64,000 nucleotides of DNA from JAENVT01 sp963805445 (GCA_963805445.1 CAWDUI010000016.1:14129-78128); one strand, 5' to 3'; positions 39,734 through 50,924 are shown, counted from the stretch's first letter. The notes: generated by a model from the sequence alone, not told the origin. Made by a program: numbers and translations.

Positions 39734-39761
39734 GGTTAATGCTCATTAAAGAGGGGAAAGC

Positions 39762-39791
39762 TATAAAAAAAGCGGCAGAGATCTGCCGCTT
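39762..39791 (-). terminator. Strong intrinsic terminator in the lysS leader
   Basis: AAGCGGCAGA (39770-39779) and TCTGCCGCTT (39782-39791) form a perfect 10-bp stem with a 2-base centre. On the reverse strand it is followed directly by seven U. The 3' edge is about 30 bp upstream of the lysS ATG. With a promoter-like sequence at 39817-39845 on the same strand, transcripts would meet this hairpin before lysS, which fits attenuation; it could also simply stop antisense transcription from the right. Confidence 0.7.
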
Positions 39792-39816
39792 GTTCGTCGA
39801 TTGAAACAACTATACA

Positions 39817-39845
39817 GAAATACCGGGAAATGGTCGTTTTGTCAA
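39817..39845 (-). promoter_or_regulatory. Sigma-70-like promoter for lysS (or a short leader RNA)
   Basis: On the reverse strand TTGACA (39845-39840) and TATTTC (39822-39817) are separated by exactly 17 bp. The first box is a perfect -35 consensus, the second matches TATAAT at three of six positions; TATAGT a little further downstream is a weaker-spaced alternative. Predicted start near 39810, about 20 bp before the hairpin at 39791. Prediction from sequence only. Confidence 0.5.
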
Positions 39846-40035
39846 ATAATTTCAAAAGGGCGCCAGCACCGACTGTACATGGACGATCGATCGAGTGGTG
39901 GTTGGTATCCCATCGGCGACGGAATATTCTTTTCACTCTCGTCATCAGGTTTGTTCTCGTATTGTCCAGAAAATGACGGTATTTTGCGGATGGCCCAGGT
40001 CGCATCGTATGTTGCACTCAACCACAAGGAAAAAT

Positions 40036-40701
40036 ATGCGGAAACTGCCACTCCAGGCACTGTTTTTTGATTTTGACGGTGTCCTGGTCGATTCGAATTC
40101 AACCAAGACTGGAGCATTTCGGACTCTGTTTGCAGGTTACGATAAAAAATCAGTGGCGGCGATAGTTGCCTATCACAAGCAACATGGTGGTATCAGCAGG
40201 GTGGAAAAGATAGAATACGCCCACCGGCATATTCTTAAACAGCCATTGAGTGACGCAGAACTGGTTCACTGGACGACAGCCTATTCCGAGTTGGTGGTGA
40301 ACAGGGTTATCGATGCGCCCTGGATTGATGGGGCACAAGAGTTCCTCGACAGCATCCAGGGTGCATTGCCAATATTTGTTATCTCCGGGACCCCGGAAGA
40401 TGAGCTGAGATACATCATCGAACGGCGGAATATGACCGGCTATTTCCATAAAATTCTTGGTTCGCCGATCAGAAAACCAGAGCATATCCGCAATCTGCTT
40501 GTGAGCTGCAAGCTCGTCCCCGAACGCTGTGTGTTTATAGGTGACGCCCTGACGGATTATAATGCGGCCAAAGTTGCCGGTCTGCAGTTTATCGGCATTC
40601 AGGGCGAGGTCTCTTTTCCAGACGGCGCAACAATACTGCCTGATTGTCGCGGGCTGCGGGGGGCAATCGCAGCGCATTTTGTCTGGGACCCTGTTGGGTA
40701 A
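40036..40701 (+). CDS. HAD-superfamily hydrolase (phosphoglycolate phosphatase-like)
   Basis: 221 residues. Motif I FFDFDGVLVDSNSTKTGAF with nucleophile Asp and D+2 acid; motif II FVISGTPEDEL; motif III Lys in GSPIRKPEHI; motif IV FIGDALTDYNAAKVAG. A helical cap between motifs I and II (C1 type). Substrate unknown; a phosphosugar or nucleotide phosphatase is likely. ATG 40036 follows AAGGAAAA. Divergent from lysS. Confidence 0.88.
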   Translation: MRKLPLQALFFDFDGVLVDSNSTKTGAFRTLFAGYDKKSVAAIVAYHKQHGGISRVEKIEYAHRHILKQPLSDAELVHWTTAYSELVVNRVIDAPWIDGAQEFLDSIQGALPIFVISGTPEDELRYIIERRNMTGYFHKILGSPIRKPEHIRNLLVSCKLVPERCVFIGDALTDYNAAKVAGLQFIGIQGEVSFPDGATILPDCRGLRGAIAAHFVWDPVG

Positions 40702-40753
40702 GAGCTTCGGCGCTGTATCCTCTCTCCAGGCAACGTAACGTAGAAAATATCTT

Positions 40754-41332
40754 ATGAAAACAAAAGATAAAATATCAGATTCCGATCCAACCTCAGGGAA
40801 ATCGAATCGGCACTATTTTCGTTTTCACCTTCCGCATAAGCATCTCGCCTCTATTTTCGGAGATGATTGGATTGCCTTGAAAGCCGAAGCCTTCGCCAGG
40901 TTCTTTGGCACACCTGTTTTTCTTGTGGCACAGACAATTATTGTTGCCATCTGGATCTGTGTAAACGCCTTCGGCTTTACCAAATTCGACGTTTATCCTT
41001 TCATTTTGCTTAACCTGGCCTTCAGTCTTCAAGCCGCCTATGCCGCACCGCTCATTTTACTCGCCCAGACACGGCAGGCGGACCGTGACAAGGCCCAGGC
41101 CGATGCCGATGCCCGGCATCGTGAAGATCTTGCCATGGCCAATGACCAGCGCCTGGCAATTACGGAAAAACATACGGAACAATTGATGGAACTTCTTCAG
41201 CAAAACACCCAACTCACGGAACTTACGCAGCAGCTCAGTCAGCGGATAGAGATGCTGACTGTCGAACTGCATCACAAGATTGTACGTGAAAAAACCAAGG
41301 TGGAAGAAAAAGGCGCACCTAAAAAAGGGTGA
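40754..41332 (+). CDS. DUF1003 membrane protein with C-terminal coiled coil
   Basis: 192 residues. Two hydrophobic helices, FLVAQTIIVAIWICVNAFG and PFILLNLAFSLQAAYAAPLI, joined by a short Phe/Asp loop, as in DUF1003; the motif FILLNLAFSLQAAYAAP is characteristic. From about residue 105 an Arg/Glu/Gln-rich coiled coil (DKAQADADARHREDLAM onward) extends into the cytoplasm. No established function to my knowledge. Located between HAD and PPK2 genes. Confidence 0.85.
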   Translation: MKTKDKISDSDPTSGKSNRHYFRFHLPHKHLASIFGDDWIALKAEAFARFFGTPVFLVAQTIIVAIWICVNAFGFTKFDVYPFILLNLAFSLQAAYAAPLILLAQTRQADRDKAQADADARHREDLAMANDQRLAITEKHTEQLMELLQQNTQLTELTQQLSQRIEMLTVELHHKIVREKTKVEEKGAPKKG

Positions 41333-41471
41333 TACAATTTTTCTTTTGCTGTCTGGCAGCAAGTCAGGTCCAGGCTGAAGCAGAATTTTAAAACCTTTGG
41401 GAACCTGTTTGGCCAGGTTGAATTATTTGAAATGTCAGGTCAGGGATGATTCACACAATAAATCTTTACAC

Positions 41472-42389
41472 ATGGGAATTCCTACTATGGACTACCTCAG
41501 GAAGTTTTGCGTAAAACCGGGCAGCAAGGTTGATCTGGCTAAGATTGACGCCGATTTTTCCGATAAGCATGAATCCCACAAGCATGCTTTGCCTGAAATT
41601 GAGCACTATGTGCAGAAGATGCAAGATCTTCAGTACCTGCTTTACGCGGAGGGCAGGCGATCACTGCTTATCTGTCTGCAGGGGCGAGACGCCGCCGGCA
41701 AGGACGGCACCATCAATCACGTGCTGACAGGTATGAATCCCCAGGGCTGCACGGTTACGGGCTTTAAGGTTCCGTCCAGGGAAGAAGCAGCCCATGACTT
41801 TCTCTGGCGGTACCACCAGGCCACACCGGGTAATGGACAGGTTGCAATCTTCAACCGCTCCCATTATGAGGATGTACTGATCCAGCGGGTCCATGATATG
41901 GTGCCGCAAGACATCTGGTCCAAACGCTATGAGCAGATTAATGACTTTGAAAGGATGCTCTCTGTAAACGGCACGCACATATTGAAGTTCTACCTGCATA
42001 TAGACCCCGAAGAACAACTCCAGCGCTTCAAGCAGCGCATCGATGATCCGGCGCGTCATTGGAAGATCAGCGAAGGGGATTATGCGGAACGGCCCTACTG
42101 GGACGCCTACACCGAGGCCTTTGAAGACGCGTTGAGCAAGTGCAGTACCAAACATGCGCCGTGGTTCATTATTCCCGCAAACCATAAATGGTTCCGTAAT
42201 CTGGCGATTTCCAGAATAGTCTCAGATGCCCTGGAATCACTGGAGATGAAATTTCCGGAACCGACAGTTAATATCGATGAGATTAGAAAAAAATACCATG
42301 CGATTGTCGTGGCGGAAGGATCAAGCGGAGGCCATAACGATGCGGGACAGGCTGGACCCGGCAAGAAAAAGAAAGGCAGGAAATCTTAA
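41472..42389 (+). CDS. ppk2: Polyphosphate kinase 2 family protein
   Basis: Walker A-like CLQGRDAAGKDGTINHVLTGM, lid/Walker B IFNRSHYEDVLIQRVHDMVP and R-rich loop RIDDPARHWKISEGDYAERPYW, and a C-terminal IIPANHKWFRNLAISRIV. This is the one-domain PPK2 (class I or III) that transfers phosphate between polyphosphate and nucleoside mono- or diphosphates. A basic tail KKKKGRKS ends the protein. Start could be 41472 or 41487; neither has a clear ribosome site. About 305 residues. Confidence 0.92.
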   Translation: MGIPTMDYLRKFCVKPGSKVDLAKIDADFSDKHESHKHALPEIEHYVQKMQDLQYLLYAEGRRSLLICLQGRDAAGKDGTINHVLTGMNPQGCTVTGFKVPSREEAAHDFLWRYHQATPGNGQVAIFNRSHYEDVLIQRVHDMVPQDIWSKRYEQINDFERMLSVNGTHILKFYLHIDPEEQLQRFKQRIDDPARHWKISEGDYAERPYWDAYTEAFEDALSKCSTKHAPWFIIPANHKWFRNLAISRIVSDALESLEMKFPEPTVNIDEIRKKYHAIVVAEGSSGGHNDAGQAGPGKKKKGRKS

Positions 42390-42441
42390 ATGAAACATGG
42401 CTGTCCTGGGATTAAACAAACCTTCTTTTTGGTGAACAATC

Positions 42442-43824
42442 ATGAGATTAGCTAAATCCCTGACTCTTGCTGGTATCGTCTTAAGTTTGCTGGTTATAGG
42501 AATTTGGTTTTCAGTTCATGATAAAAATGTGGTTTGGCAGAAAACGATTCAGACAGACAGGTTCGGAACCATCTCGGTGGCGTATCCGCTTTTTGGGAAG
42601 CAAAAACAGGTTTTGGTTTTTGTCGACACCAAGAAATTCGATGGCCAAAAGCTAGGTGATCGGCTCGCGCATATTGGCGCTCATGCGACGATTGTTGATT
42701 CAGAACGAGCCTTACAAGCTTTTTCAAGCGGAAGTGGCCAATGTCTTACTCTAAAACAGGTGGCAGCTTCAATGGCCACTCTGAGGAAAATACTCGCAGT
42801 AGCCGATGGCCAACGTCTCGTGGTGAGCGGAGTTGGTGATGGTGCCTTGATTCCTTTTCTTAACGCACAAACCGGATCGAAACAGAATTGCACGAATTTA
42901 TCCATTGCTTTCTCAGCAGTGCTGCCCCCTTATTTGGTTTTGTGTCCGCCTTTTCTAACCAAGCAGCATGGTCAGCAGCTCGTGCTCTCCGCTGCGCCGG
43001 GACTCACGGGTAACTGGCGCTCTGTCTGGGTCGATCCTCCGGAATTAGAGACGGCAATTCTTGTGCGAGGAATCCCCGAAGCTAAAACCTGGATCGCGCC
43101 GTACGATACGCCGGTCGATACTGTTCTGATTACTGAGTTGCAGAAATTGTTTGGACCAACCGATAGCCCATCAATACCCCTGCCGGTTGTTGAAGTTCCT
43201 GCAACCGGGTCAAACGAAACTGTGACCTTATTTTACTCTGGTGACGGCGGCTGGCGTGATCTCGATCGTATTGTCGCCGAAGAAATGGCCAGGCAAGGCT
43301 ATCCGGTGGTTGGTGTCGATACGTTACGCGGCTTCTGGAGCCGTAAAACGCCTGAGCAGGCCGCTGATGAATTAGCCAAGACACTCGAATATTATCGCAA
43401 GGCCTGGGGAGCGAGAACCTTTGCACTCGCCGGCTACTCTTTCGGAGCTGATATTCTCCCATCGATTTATAATCGGTTGCCTCCCGGCGATCAAAACAGT
43501 GTTCGCTTGTTGGTGCTTCTGGCCGTCTCCAGACAAGCGGATTTCGAGATACATGTTTCTGGCTGGTTAGGAAAGGACCGCTCCGGATTATCGATTGCCC
43601 CTGAATTGGCACATCTGCCTAAAAATAAAATTATGTGTGTGTACGGCCAAAAAGAACAAGCTGATACAGTCTGTATCGACCTTGTCAATACCCGGGCCGA
43701 GGTGCTGGAATTACCGGGTGGTCACCATTTTGATGAAGATTATCCAAAGCTTACCAAATTGATTTTAAAAAAATACCGGGAAGTTGGCATACATGGTGTC
43801 TCTGTTCCCAATCACTCTAAATAA
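42442..43824 (+). CDS. acvB: AcvB/VirJ-like hydrolase (lysyl-phosphatidylglycerol hydrolase family)
   Basis: 460 residues with an N-terminal membrane anchor (KSLTLAGIVLSLLVIGIWF). The C-terminal VirJ domain reads TLFYSGDGGWRDLDRIVAEEM, GVDTLRGFWSRKTPEQAADEL, LAGYSFGADILPSIYN with nucleophile Ser in GYSFG, and a terminal LPGGHHFDEDYPKL with catalytic His. Two-domain length matches AcvB, which in Agrobacterium hydrolyses lysyl-phosphatidylglycerol. Convergent with mprF next door, which makes that lipid, strengthening the call. Confidence 0.85.
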   Translation: MRLAKSLTLAGIVLSLLVIGIWFSVHDKNVVWQKTIQTDRFGTISVAYPLFGKQKQVLVFVDTKKFDGQKLGDRLAHIGAHATIVDSERALQAFSSGSGQCLTLKQVAASMATLRKILAVADGQRLVVSGVGDGALIPFLNAQTGSKQNCTNLSIAFSAVLPPYLVLCPPFLTKQHGQQLVLSAAPGLTGNWRSVWVDPPELETAILVRGIPEAKTWIAPYDTPVDTVLITELQKLFGPTDSPSIPLPVVEVPATGSNETVTLFYSGDGGWRDLDRIVAEEMARQGYPVVGVDTLRGFWSRKTPEQAADELAKTLEYYRKAWGARTFALAGYSFGADILPSIYNRLPPGDQNSVRLLVLLAVSRQADFEIHVSGWLGKDRSGLSIAPELAHLPKNKIMCVYGQKEQADTVCIDLVNTRAEVLELPGGHHFDEDYPKLTKLILKKYREVGIHGVSVPNHSK

Positions 43825-43852
43825 TTGCCGACAGCCCGGTCTGTAATCTGTA

Positions 43853-46405
43853 CTATTTGGCAATCACTCCTTTGATACCGCCACTGATCAGGGCGGCGGT
43901 TCTTATCAGGACGTACGGCAGGGTCAGAAAGCCCCCCGGGCAAACCAGGTAGCGCGGCTCCCAGAGGGGATTGAATTTTTTTTTGTAGTCGCGGAGGCCT
44001 TCGAAGTTGTAAAAATGTTCCCCATGCTGGAAAACCATCGCACCGACCCGATTCCAGAGAGGGGCAAAGGATCGACTTTCCAGGCCGGAGAGGGGTGCCA
44101 TGCCGATATCCATGGAATGGTAGCCCTGCTCTTTCCCCCACAACATAAGGCTGATAAAGAGATACTCCATTATTCCATGAGGAGCCTGTGATCCAAAACG
44201 CATGAGATCAAGTGACAGCTCCTGTTTGTCTGCTGCCAACCAGAGATTGGCAAAGGCCACAATTTTTCCTTGCTGTTTTACTACGGCCACGGGAAAATTG
44301 AGCAGATATTCCTCATCAAAACAACCCAGAGAGAACCCTTTTTCGCGAGTATTCTTGTCTTGGAGCCAGTCATCGGAAATTCTGCGCAATTCCGGTAATA
44401 GCTCGCGGACGGATTTGGCAGGAAGTACTTCAAGAAGACATCCCTCCTTAGTAAACTTGCGGTGAGTATAACGCAGACTTTTACGCTCAGATCCCTCGAG
44501 AGAGAACTCCGCCAGCGGCACACTGGCATTCTCGCCAAGTTTAAAAAGGGTCAGGCCCATGTCTAAGTAGACATGCAACATAGTGGTGTCGACTTCATAG
44601 AAAACCGTCAGCCCGCCGTGCCGTTCCACCAGTTCACGATATTTCCAAGCCAACTCCTGGGCCACTGCGGGAGAACCGACCGGATTACCCAGGGCAACCC
44701 AGGCCCGACCGGCAATTCCATACATGACAAAACCGCTGTGCTGCTCATCAAGCAGCAAAATTTTATCACCAAGCAGCGCGAGATTAGGTATTGTTACCGG
44801 AGACTTGCCGATAATTTTCCGAACCTGGTCCAATTCCTCACGACCCGGTCGATCCGGATCTTTGGGAGCAGGTCCCAGTAGTCTCGTCATGGTCAGGACC
44901 AGGAGCAGAACTGAGCTGCCGACGGCGGCACGAAGAAACCTTGGCGCGTTGTCGTCCAGGGCAAACTGCCACCAGAGCTCATTGGAATAATCGACATGCT
45001 TGTAGGCAAAGATGCCCAACCAGATGGAACTGGCCAGCACCAGCACTATTGTCATGGTCCATCCCACGCCAAGTGAATCATGGAATAATGACGCCCGTCG
45101 GTAAAAATGTCGCCTGCAGGGAAGTAAAGCCACCAGAATCAGGCCAAGGAGCGCAGCTTCCTCATAATCCAAACCTTTGAGCAGCGAGAGAACGCTGCCG
45201 ACCCCGAGAAAAACCACCGTAAGAACATAGGCGGCATCTATTCGTCGCTGCAATCCTCTCGCCAGCAACAGCAGGCAGATGCCAATCAGGCTGCCGAGAA
45301 AATGGGATAATTCGATCACCGGAAGAGGAAGGATCTCGTAGAGCCAGTGCAGGCGTCCGGGCAACGTCGGGGTAGCCCCGGAAAAAAGCAGCACAGCACC
45401 ACTTACGAGGGTAGTGGCCGCCAGCAGATTCGGGATCATGACCCCCCACCATCGATCCACGTGGCGGGCGGCCTTTTTCACCAGAGATTTTTTTTCTAAG
45501 AGCTCATTCCCGCCCATTAGAAGGGCTGCCGCCGCAAGGGGGAGCAGGTAGTAGATGCCACGATAGACCAACATCGAGCTGATCAAGGCGTCGGCCGGGA
45601 TGTCTGGGGCAGACAGCAGGATCATCGATTCGAAGACGCCGAGCCCTCCGGGGACATGGCTGATCAGGGCGGCAACCTGGGCCAGAAGATAGATGCCGAG
45701 AAACTGCAAAAAGGAAAACCCGGCCTGTTCGGGGAGTAGGACAAAGAGCACACATCCGGCCAGGGCCCAGTCGATTGAGCCGACTAGCAGCTGTGCCCAT
45801 GCCAGACGGACGGAAGGGAGGCGGAGTTCCCAATTCCTGAATATTAAAGGCTTTTTTCGAAACGAGACGGCAAGGACATATACAGTAACCAGCACGTAAA
45901 GATGATGCCGAGAGGCCGGACAGTATGGATTGCCATAGGTCCCAGAACCGGCATCGCCATAGGCTCGAAAATAAACCCATGCCGGCGACCGTGACTATTC
46001 CCAGCCAGAATGTCAATACGGTGAAGGCGACCAGTCGGGCAATCTCTTCAGCCGATAAGCCCCATGCCGAATAAAGCCGGTAGCGGATGGAGGTGGAGGT
46101 GAGCAGGGACAGGCCAATGGTATTGCTGAAGGCATAGCTGATAAAAGAGGCCAGAATCACTTTACCCGCCGGAAGTGGATGGCGAATATACGTGATGGCC
46201 AGTCGGTCGTAACTCGTCATGACCAGATAGCTCAAGACAGTCAGTCCCAGGGCGGCCAAGATGTGTGGCGGGGATAACCTGGAGCTGTGCGAGGATATGG
46301 TGATAGTGCACCTGACGCAGGGCATCATGCAACACCCACAGTGCCGCTGCAAAAAGCACCAACGAAATAAGTGGAAGGAAGCGGTGGATATATAAAGAAC
46401 GACGC
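43853..46405 (-). CDS. mprF: Bifunctional lysylphosphatidylglycerol synthetase/flippase, 5' end lost at join, two frameshifts
   Basis: C-terminal GNAT-like synthase domain: VFYEVDTTMLHVYLDMGLTL, RYTHRKFTKEGCLLEVLP, ADKQELSLDLMRFGSQAPHG, YHSMDIGMAPLSGLESRSFAP, ending GGIKGVIAK. N-terminal half has about 14 membrane helices (flippase), from SLVLFAAALWVLHDALRQVHY near 46,350 to LARGLQRRIDAAYVL and beyond. Slips near 45,895 and 46,280. The gene stops at about 46,405 at the segment B/C join, losing only a few N-terminal residues; total about 850 codons, normal for MprF. Lys-PG masks membrane charge against cationic peptides. Confidence 0.88.
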
Positions 46406-46409
46406 TCTG

Positions 46410-47481
46410 ATAAGGGTCCGCCCAGGCGTCGTAGCGCTCTGCCTCCGCGCGCTGGTCCGGGGGCATCGTCGCCCGCGGGGCCTGCAGGGCGCCGCCGAGC
46501 CGTAGCACGCCATCGCCGGCCGGGCCCGCGATGCCGTCGATCCCGGGCGCCGGGGCGCTGACGTCGAGGTCGCGGGTGCCGACCCGGCTGTCGACCACCC
46601 GCGGCTCAAGCACGCGGACGAGATCCTCGAAGTCGCCGCGGGAACCGGTGCGGAAGTACCAGCGGTCGTAGACGGGCAGCTCCGTCGCGGCCTGGCGGCC
46701 GGGGTAGGGCGCCCAGGCCGAGGAGGTGGCGGTCAGCCCATTCGCCGGCTCGGTCATGATCGGACCGGGGTCGAGGCCGAGCCCGGCCAGCCGACCGCTC
46801 TCGAAGGCCGGGATGAGGAACGCGTGGTACGCCGTGGCGGGCGCCAGCTTGCGCGGGCAGAGCAGTCGCGACGAGACGAGGTCGGGGTTCGCCGCGAGCG
46901 TCGCCGCCATGGCCGCGGTGATCGTCGCCGTGTCGGTCGAGACGACGGCGGGGGCCAGTTCGCCGTTGACGTGCACGTGCGCCCAGGCCCACAGCGTCGG
47001 CGGGCGGCGGTGCGACATCCGCGAGGTCGACGAGCAGCTGGATCGATGCGAGCGGCTGCCCGGTGGGCAGGCCGAGCTCGGCGAATTCGTCCTTCGCCGA
47101 GGACGACAAGCGTCAGCCATGGCAGCAGCCGCGCGGCCGTCAGGCGCGGCGGGCGTGTAGCGCCAGGGCAGGTCCTCATCGTAGAACTCGATCGAGACGA
47201 GGTGAGTTGGGCTCGAAGTTCGTCGTCCAGTCCGGCGGCTCACGGCGCGAGATGGCGACCGGGTCGACGCCGATGATGTCACCCGGTCCGTACAGCTCGA
47301 CATGCTGCGGCGCGGTCACGGCCGGCGCCGACCCGTCGAGCCCGACGCCCGAGACCGTGACCTCCACGTCGAACCCCGCCCGCAGCCGTACGCCGGGGTC
47401 GCCGGCCGCCGTGTCGATCCGGTTCGCGACGCCGCGGCGCAGCCACGGCAGGAACGTGTACGTACCCGTCGGAACGGTCAT
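46410..47481 (-). CDS. Conserved hypothetical protein, third gene of the S8-DUF6603 cassette, truncated
   Basis: ATG 47481 gives MTVPTGTYTFLPWLRRGVAN, then VRLRAGFDVEVTVSGVGLDG, HVELYGPGDIIGVDP and, after slips, YDEDLPWRYTPAAPDG, WLTLVVLGE, LWAWAHVHVNGELAPAV, SSRLLCPRKLAPATAYHAFL, PVYDRWYFRTGSRGDFEDLV and VDSRVGTRDLDVSAPAPG. The 3' end is lost at the 46.4 kb join; relatives of this layout are longer. I recognise the pattern as a recurrent hypothetical protein but no domain name. The start overlaps the DUF6603 gene by four bases (ATGA). Confidence 0.6.
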
Positions 47482-50400
47482 GGCTGCACCTGCAATTCGG
47501 TGGCCCTGAGGACGTGGATGCCGTCGCGGAGCGTCGGGTCACGCCGGATCTCGGCGCGCAGGAAGTCGTCGGCCTTGGCCTTGCTCGTGAAAACGGCCTC
47601 GTCGCTCACCGGCGAGTTATCTCGGGCGTTCGCGACGACGTAGGTCGCCGCGCCGACCGTAACGCGGCTGCCGAATGGGTCGAGTGGCCTGCGCGCGCTC
47701 CTGTGAGAGCGGCGAGCGTGCGGTCGCGTTGCCGCGCAGGAAGTGCGTGAAGAGGGCTATCCCGATGCTGAAGAAGCGCGCGAGATGCTCTTTGAAACCC
47801 GAGTCGATGATGATGAGCTCATGGAGCACTACCCGCTTCACCGCGTGCGAGGTGGCGAGGTCGCGGCCGTCGACGCCGAGGAGGACGCCCGCGTGCTGGT
47901 CCTCGAATGCGGGTGACGCAAGCTTCTGGGCGTCCGTCAGCGTCTGGAACTGGGCCGTGGCGAACGGTTCCTCGTCGTCGTCGAGCCGCCGCAGCGCCGG
48001 GTCCGACACCGTAACCGTGAGGCGCTCGACGTCGGCGACCGGCTGGCTGCCGACGGTGTCGAGATGCAGATCGAGCGGTACCGCGCGCTGCGAGACACGC
48101 AGCGAGCCCACGGGGTGCAGGACGAGCTCGGTGGTTGCTTCGATCTCACGCAGCGACACCGAGAGCTGGTTGCCCGCCGGTAGGAGCGCCGTCCAGTTGT
48201 CCCGCTTGAGGATCTCGTCGTGCAGGATGCCGAGGGCCGCGACCGCCGGCACGACCGTATCGGCATCCTCGCCCCAGCCGTGGCTGAACGGCGATGTCGA
48301 TATCCCAGAACAGCAGGGAGATCGAGCCCTCGCCCTCGATGTGCCAGGGCGAGGTCCCTCGAGCTCGCCGCGGATGCGGACGCTGAACAGCCCGATCCCG
48401 AAGACCTTGACCGATAGGGACGCGGAGAACGTGATGACGAAGTAGAACGGCGAGAACCTGAACAGGGCGTCGAACCCGATGTGACCTTCGAGGCTGAAGC
48501 TCGTCGAGCCCGAAGAACACCTCGGCGTTCGCGCCGAATTGCGCGGTGTTCGACGTGACCGCGAAATAGGCCTTCGACCCGGATGCGCGCGAGCGGCTCG
48601 TCGAGGATGCTCACGCTCAGCCGCTGCGGGGTGGGGAACGGCAGCGGTGGCGGCGAGAACGAAGGGTGGAACCCGCCCACGCTGACGACGAAGTCGGCGT
48701 CGTCGCCCCAGGCGATGAGCAGCCCAAGCTCGCCGTTCAGCGTAATGAAGAGGAGGCGCGACTCGTACAGGCTCGCGAAGAACCAGATCCGCTGCCGGTC
48801 GGCCTCGTAGGCGCCGATGAAGTTGACCTGCAGGACGAGCAGGGCGGCGTCCTCGTCGGGCAGCGCCACCTTGAGTACGCCGAGCACCGCGATGTTGCCG
48901 GGCGGGATCTCGACGATGACGCCGAGCGAGGCGGTGACGAGCGTTGGCGATCCCCAGCCCAGCTTGGCCATGAGGCCGATGAGGAACGTGCCGTCTCGGT
49001 GGGGAAGAAGCGCGCGCAGGTCGCTGATGATCCTCGGCGCGTTCGCCACGACGTCCGTGGGGAACATGACGCTTTCGATCGGAGCCGTCTCGCACGCCGG
49101 CCGCGAGCCGTCCAGCAGTTGGCGGTGCGGTTGATGCCGACGAGCCCGCCGACGCCGTTGAGCGTGAAGCCGAAGCCGAGCTGCAGTGGCGTGCCGAACT
49201 CCGCGGTGACGATGACGAGCAGGGAGAACCCGTCGCTGCCGTCTGGCATCCTGGTGGAGATGAGGCCGATCGCGCTGAGCGCCAGGAACTCCGCGAAGAC
49301 GAGCTCACGGCGCCGGCGTACTCGCCGCGGTCCGCGTCGATATAGAGGTAGCCACCGCCACGGAGCACCTCGAGATCCAGCGACGAGCCCCACCCCGTTC
49401 GGCGGCTTGAATCCGAGCGTGGCGTCGAGCATTCCGAACCTGGCGGTGGCGTCGCCGTCATCGCCGGTGAACGAGAGCTCGAGCTGGGCGCCCATCCGGT
49501 CGATGGCGGCGGCGAAGGGTCCGAGCGCGCTGGTGATCGCCGTCGACAGCTCCAGCGTGAGCGTTCCGTCGTCGCCGATCCGCAGGACGATGTAGAGGGT
49601 CTCGAACTCGATCACGCCGAGGCTCTGGTGCATGGGGATGGCCGTCTCGAGGCCGCCGGCGGCCTTGACGACGAGGCCCTCGGTCCCGCGCCATTCCAGC
49701 CCGAGGTCGAAGTGCCCGGTGATGTCGAGGTTCGCGAGCAAGGAGGCGAGGAAGCCGTCGGCGCCCTCCTGGCCGAGGGTCAGCGTCAGGCCCTTGACGT
49801 CGGAGAAGAACCGCGGCTGCACCTCGACCGGGGCGGAGGTGCTCGCGCCGACCTCGAGCTCAGCGCCGATCGAGACGTCATCCGCTGTCAGTAGCACGAG
49901 CTCATTGCCGCCGACGATGGTGAACGGCCGGGCCTCGTCGTTGCGGTTGACGAAGACGCTGACCTTGCCGGTGACCTGGGCCGTCTTGGGTTCTATCGCG
50001 ATCAGGAAGGGAGGCTTGAGGGTGGCGGCCAGGCCGCCGCTAGCGGTGACCGAACCTGCGAGCGTCGCGCCCCACGACGCGTTGATCCCTACCCGGCCCT
50101 GGACGCCTTGCTTCACCTCCGCGTCGACGTCGAACCGGAGGCCAGGCGGGCTGGCCGTGGAGTCGCGCCGCCAGGTGAACGGGCCCTTGGTCACGAACGC
50201 GTCGGCGCCGTCATGGCCGGCCTTGATCGCCGCCTCGTCGCTATAGAAGCTCGCCGCGATCGTGAAGAGTTCCATCGGATCGAAGTCGGGGGATCCCCAG
50301 CGCAGGACGGTCGTAAAGTGGCCGACCGGATCGGAGATGAGGTTCTGCAGCCGGTCGAGCCGCAGCGCCTTGCGGATGTACCGGCGGCTCGACGCCTGCG

Positions 50401-50905
50401 CCGGGTCAGCCTCGACGACCGTCCAGTCGATGAGCCCGAGCAGCTTGAGCAGGAACGTGAAGCGCGGCCGGTAGAGCTCGATCGTCGATATCACGAGGTA
50501 GTCGGCTATCCGGCGGGCTAGGACCCCGACGAGATCCTCGACCGCGGCGCGGGCATCGGCGTCGCTGATCCCCGCGGTGCGCGTCCCGATGGCCTCGACG
50601 ACCTTCCGGGTCGCATCGAAGAGCGCGACCAGAGCCTCGACGAGGCGGGCCAGGGCCGCGATCAGCTCGGCCGTGCCGCCAGTGGCCACGGCAGCCTCCA
50701 GCGCGTCCGCCGCCTCGGTGAGCACCCCGCCCGCGTCGCCCAGCGCCGCGCCCGCGGCCACCACCGTCGGGTCGGTGACGAGCTCGTCCGGCATCCGGAC
50801 GCCGAGGACGTCGGTGTCAAGTTCGGAGGTGAACGACCCGCCGGCGCCCAGCGTGCGGGCGAGCCAGACCGCCACCCGCGCGATCATTATCTCTTCCGCG
50901 GCCAT
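47478..50905 (-). CDS. DUF6603-like giant beta-rich protein, frameshifted
   Basis: ATG 50905 (MAAEEIMIARVAVWLARTLG) to TGA 47478, where the frame reads RATELQVQP-stop after slips. About 1,142 codons. Residues about 1-170 are helical (ALEAAVATGGTAELIAALAR, YLVISTIELYRPRFTFLLKL). The rest is a long run of amphipathic beta strands with repeated G-x-L-x-L-x-L patterns, such as SLEGHIGFDALFRFSPFYF and VITFSASLSVKVFGIGLFS; this matches my memory of DUF6603 proteins. No signal peptide. At least five slips. Function unknown; the architecture suggests a large shell, groove or lipid-binding beta structure. Confidence 0.65.
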
Positions 50906-50924
50906 GCCGGTCCTGTCCTGTGTC

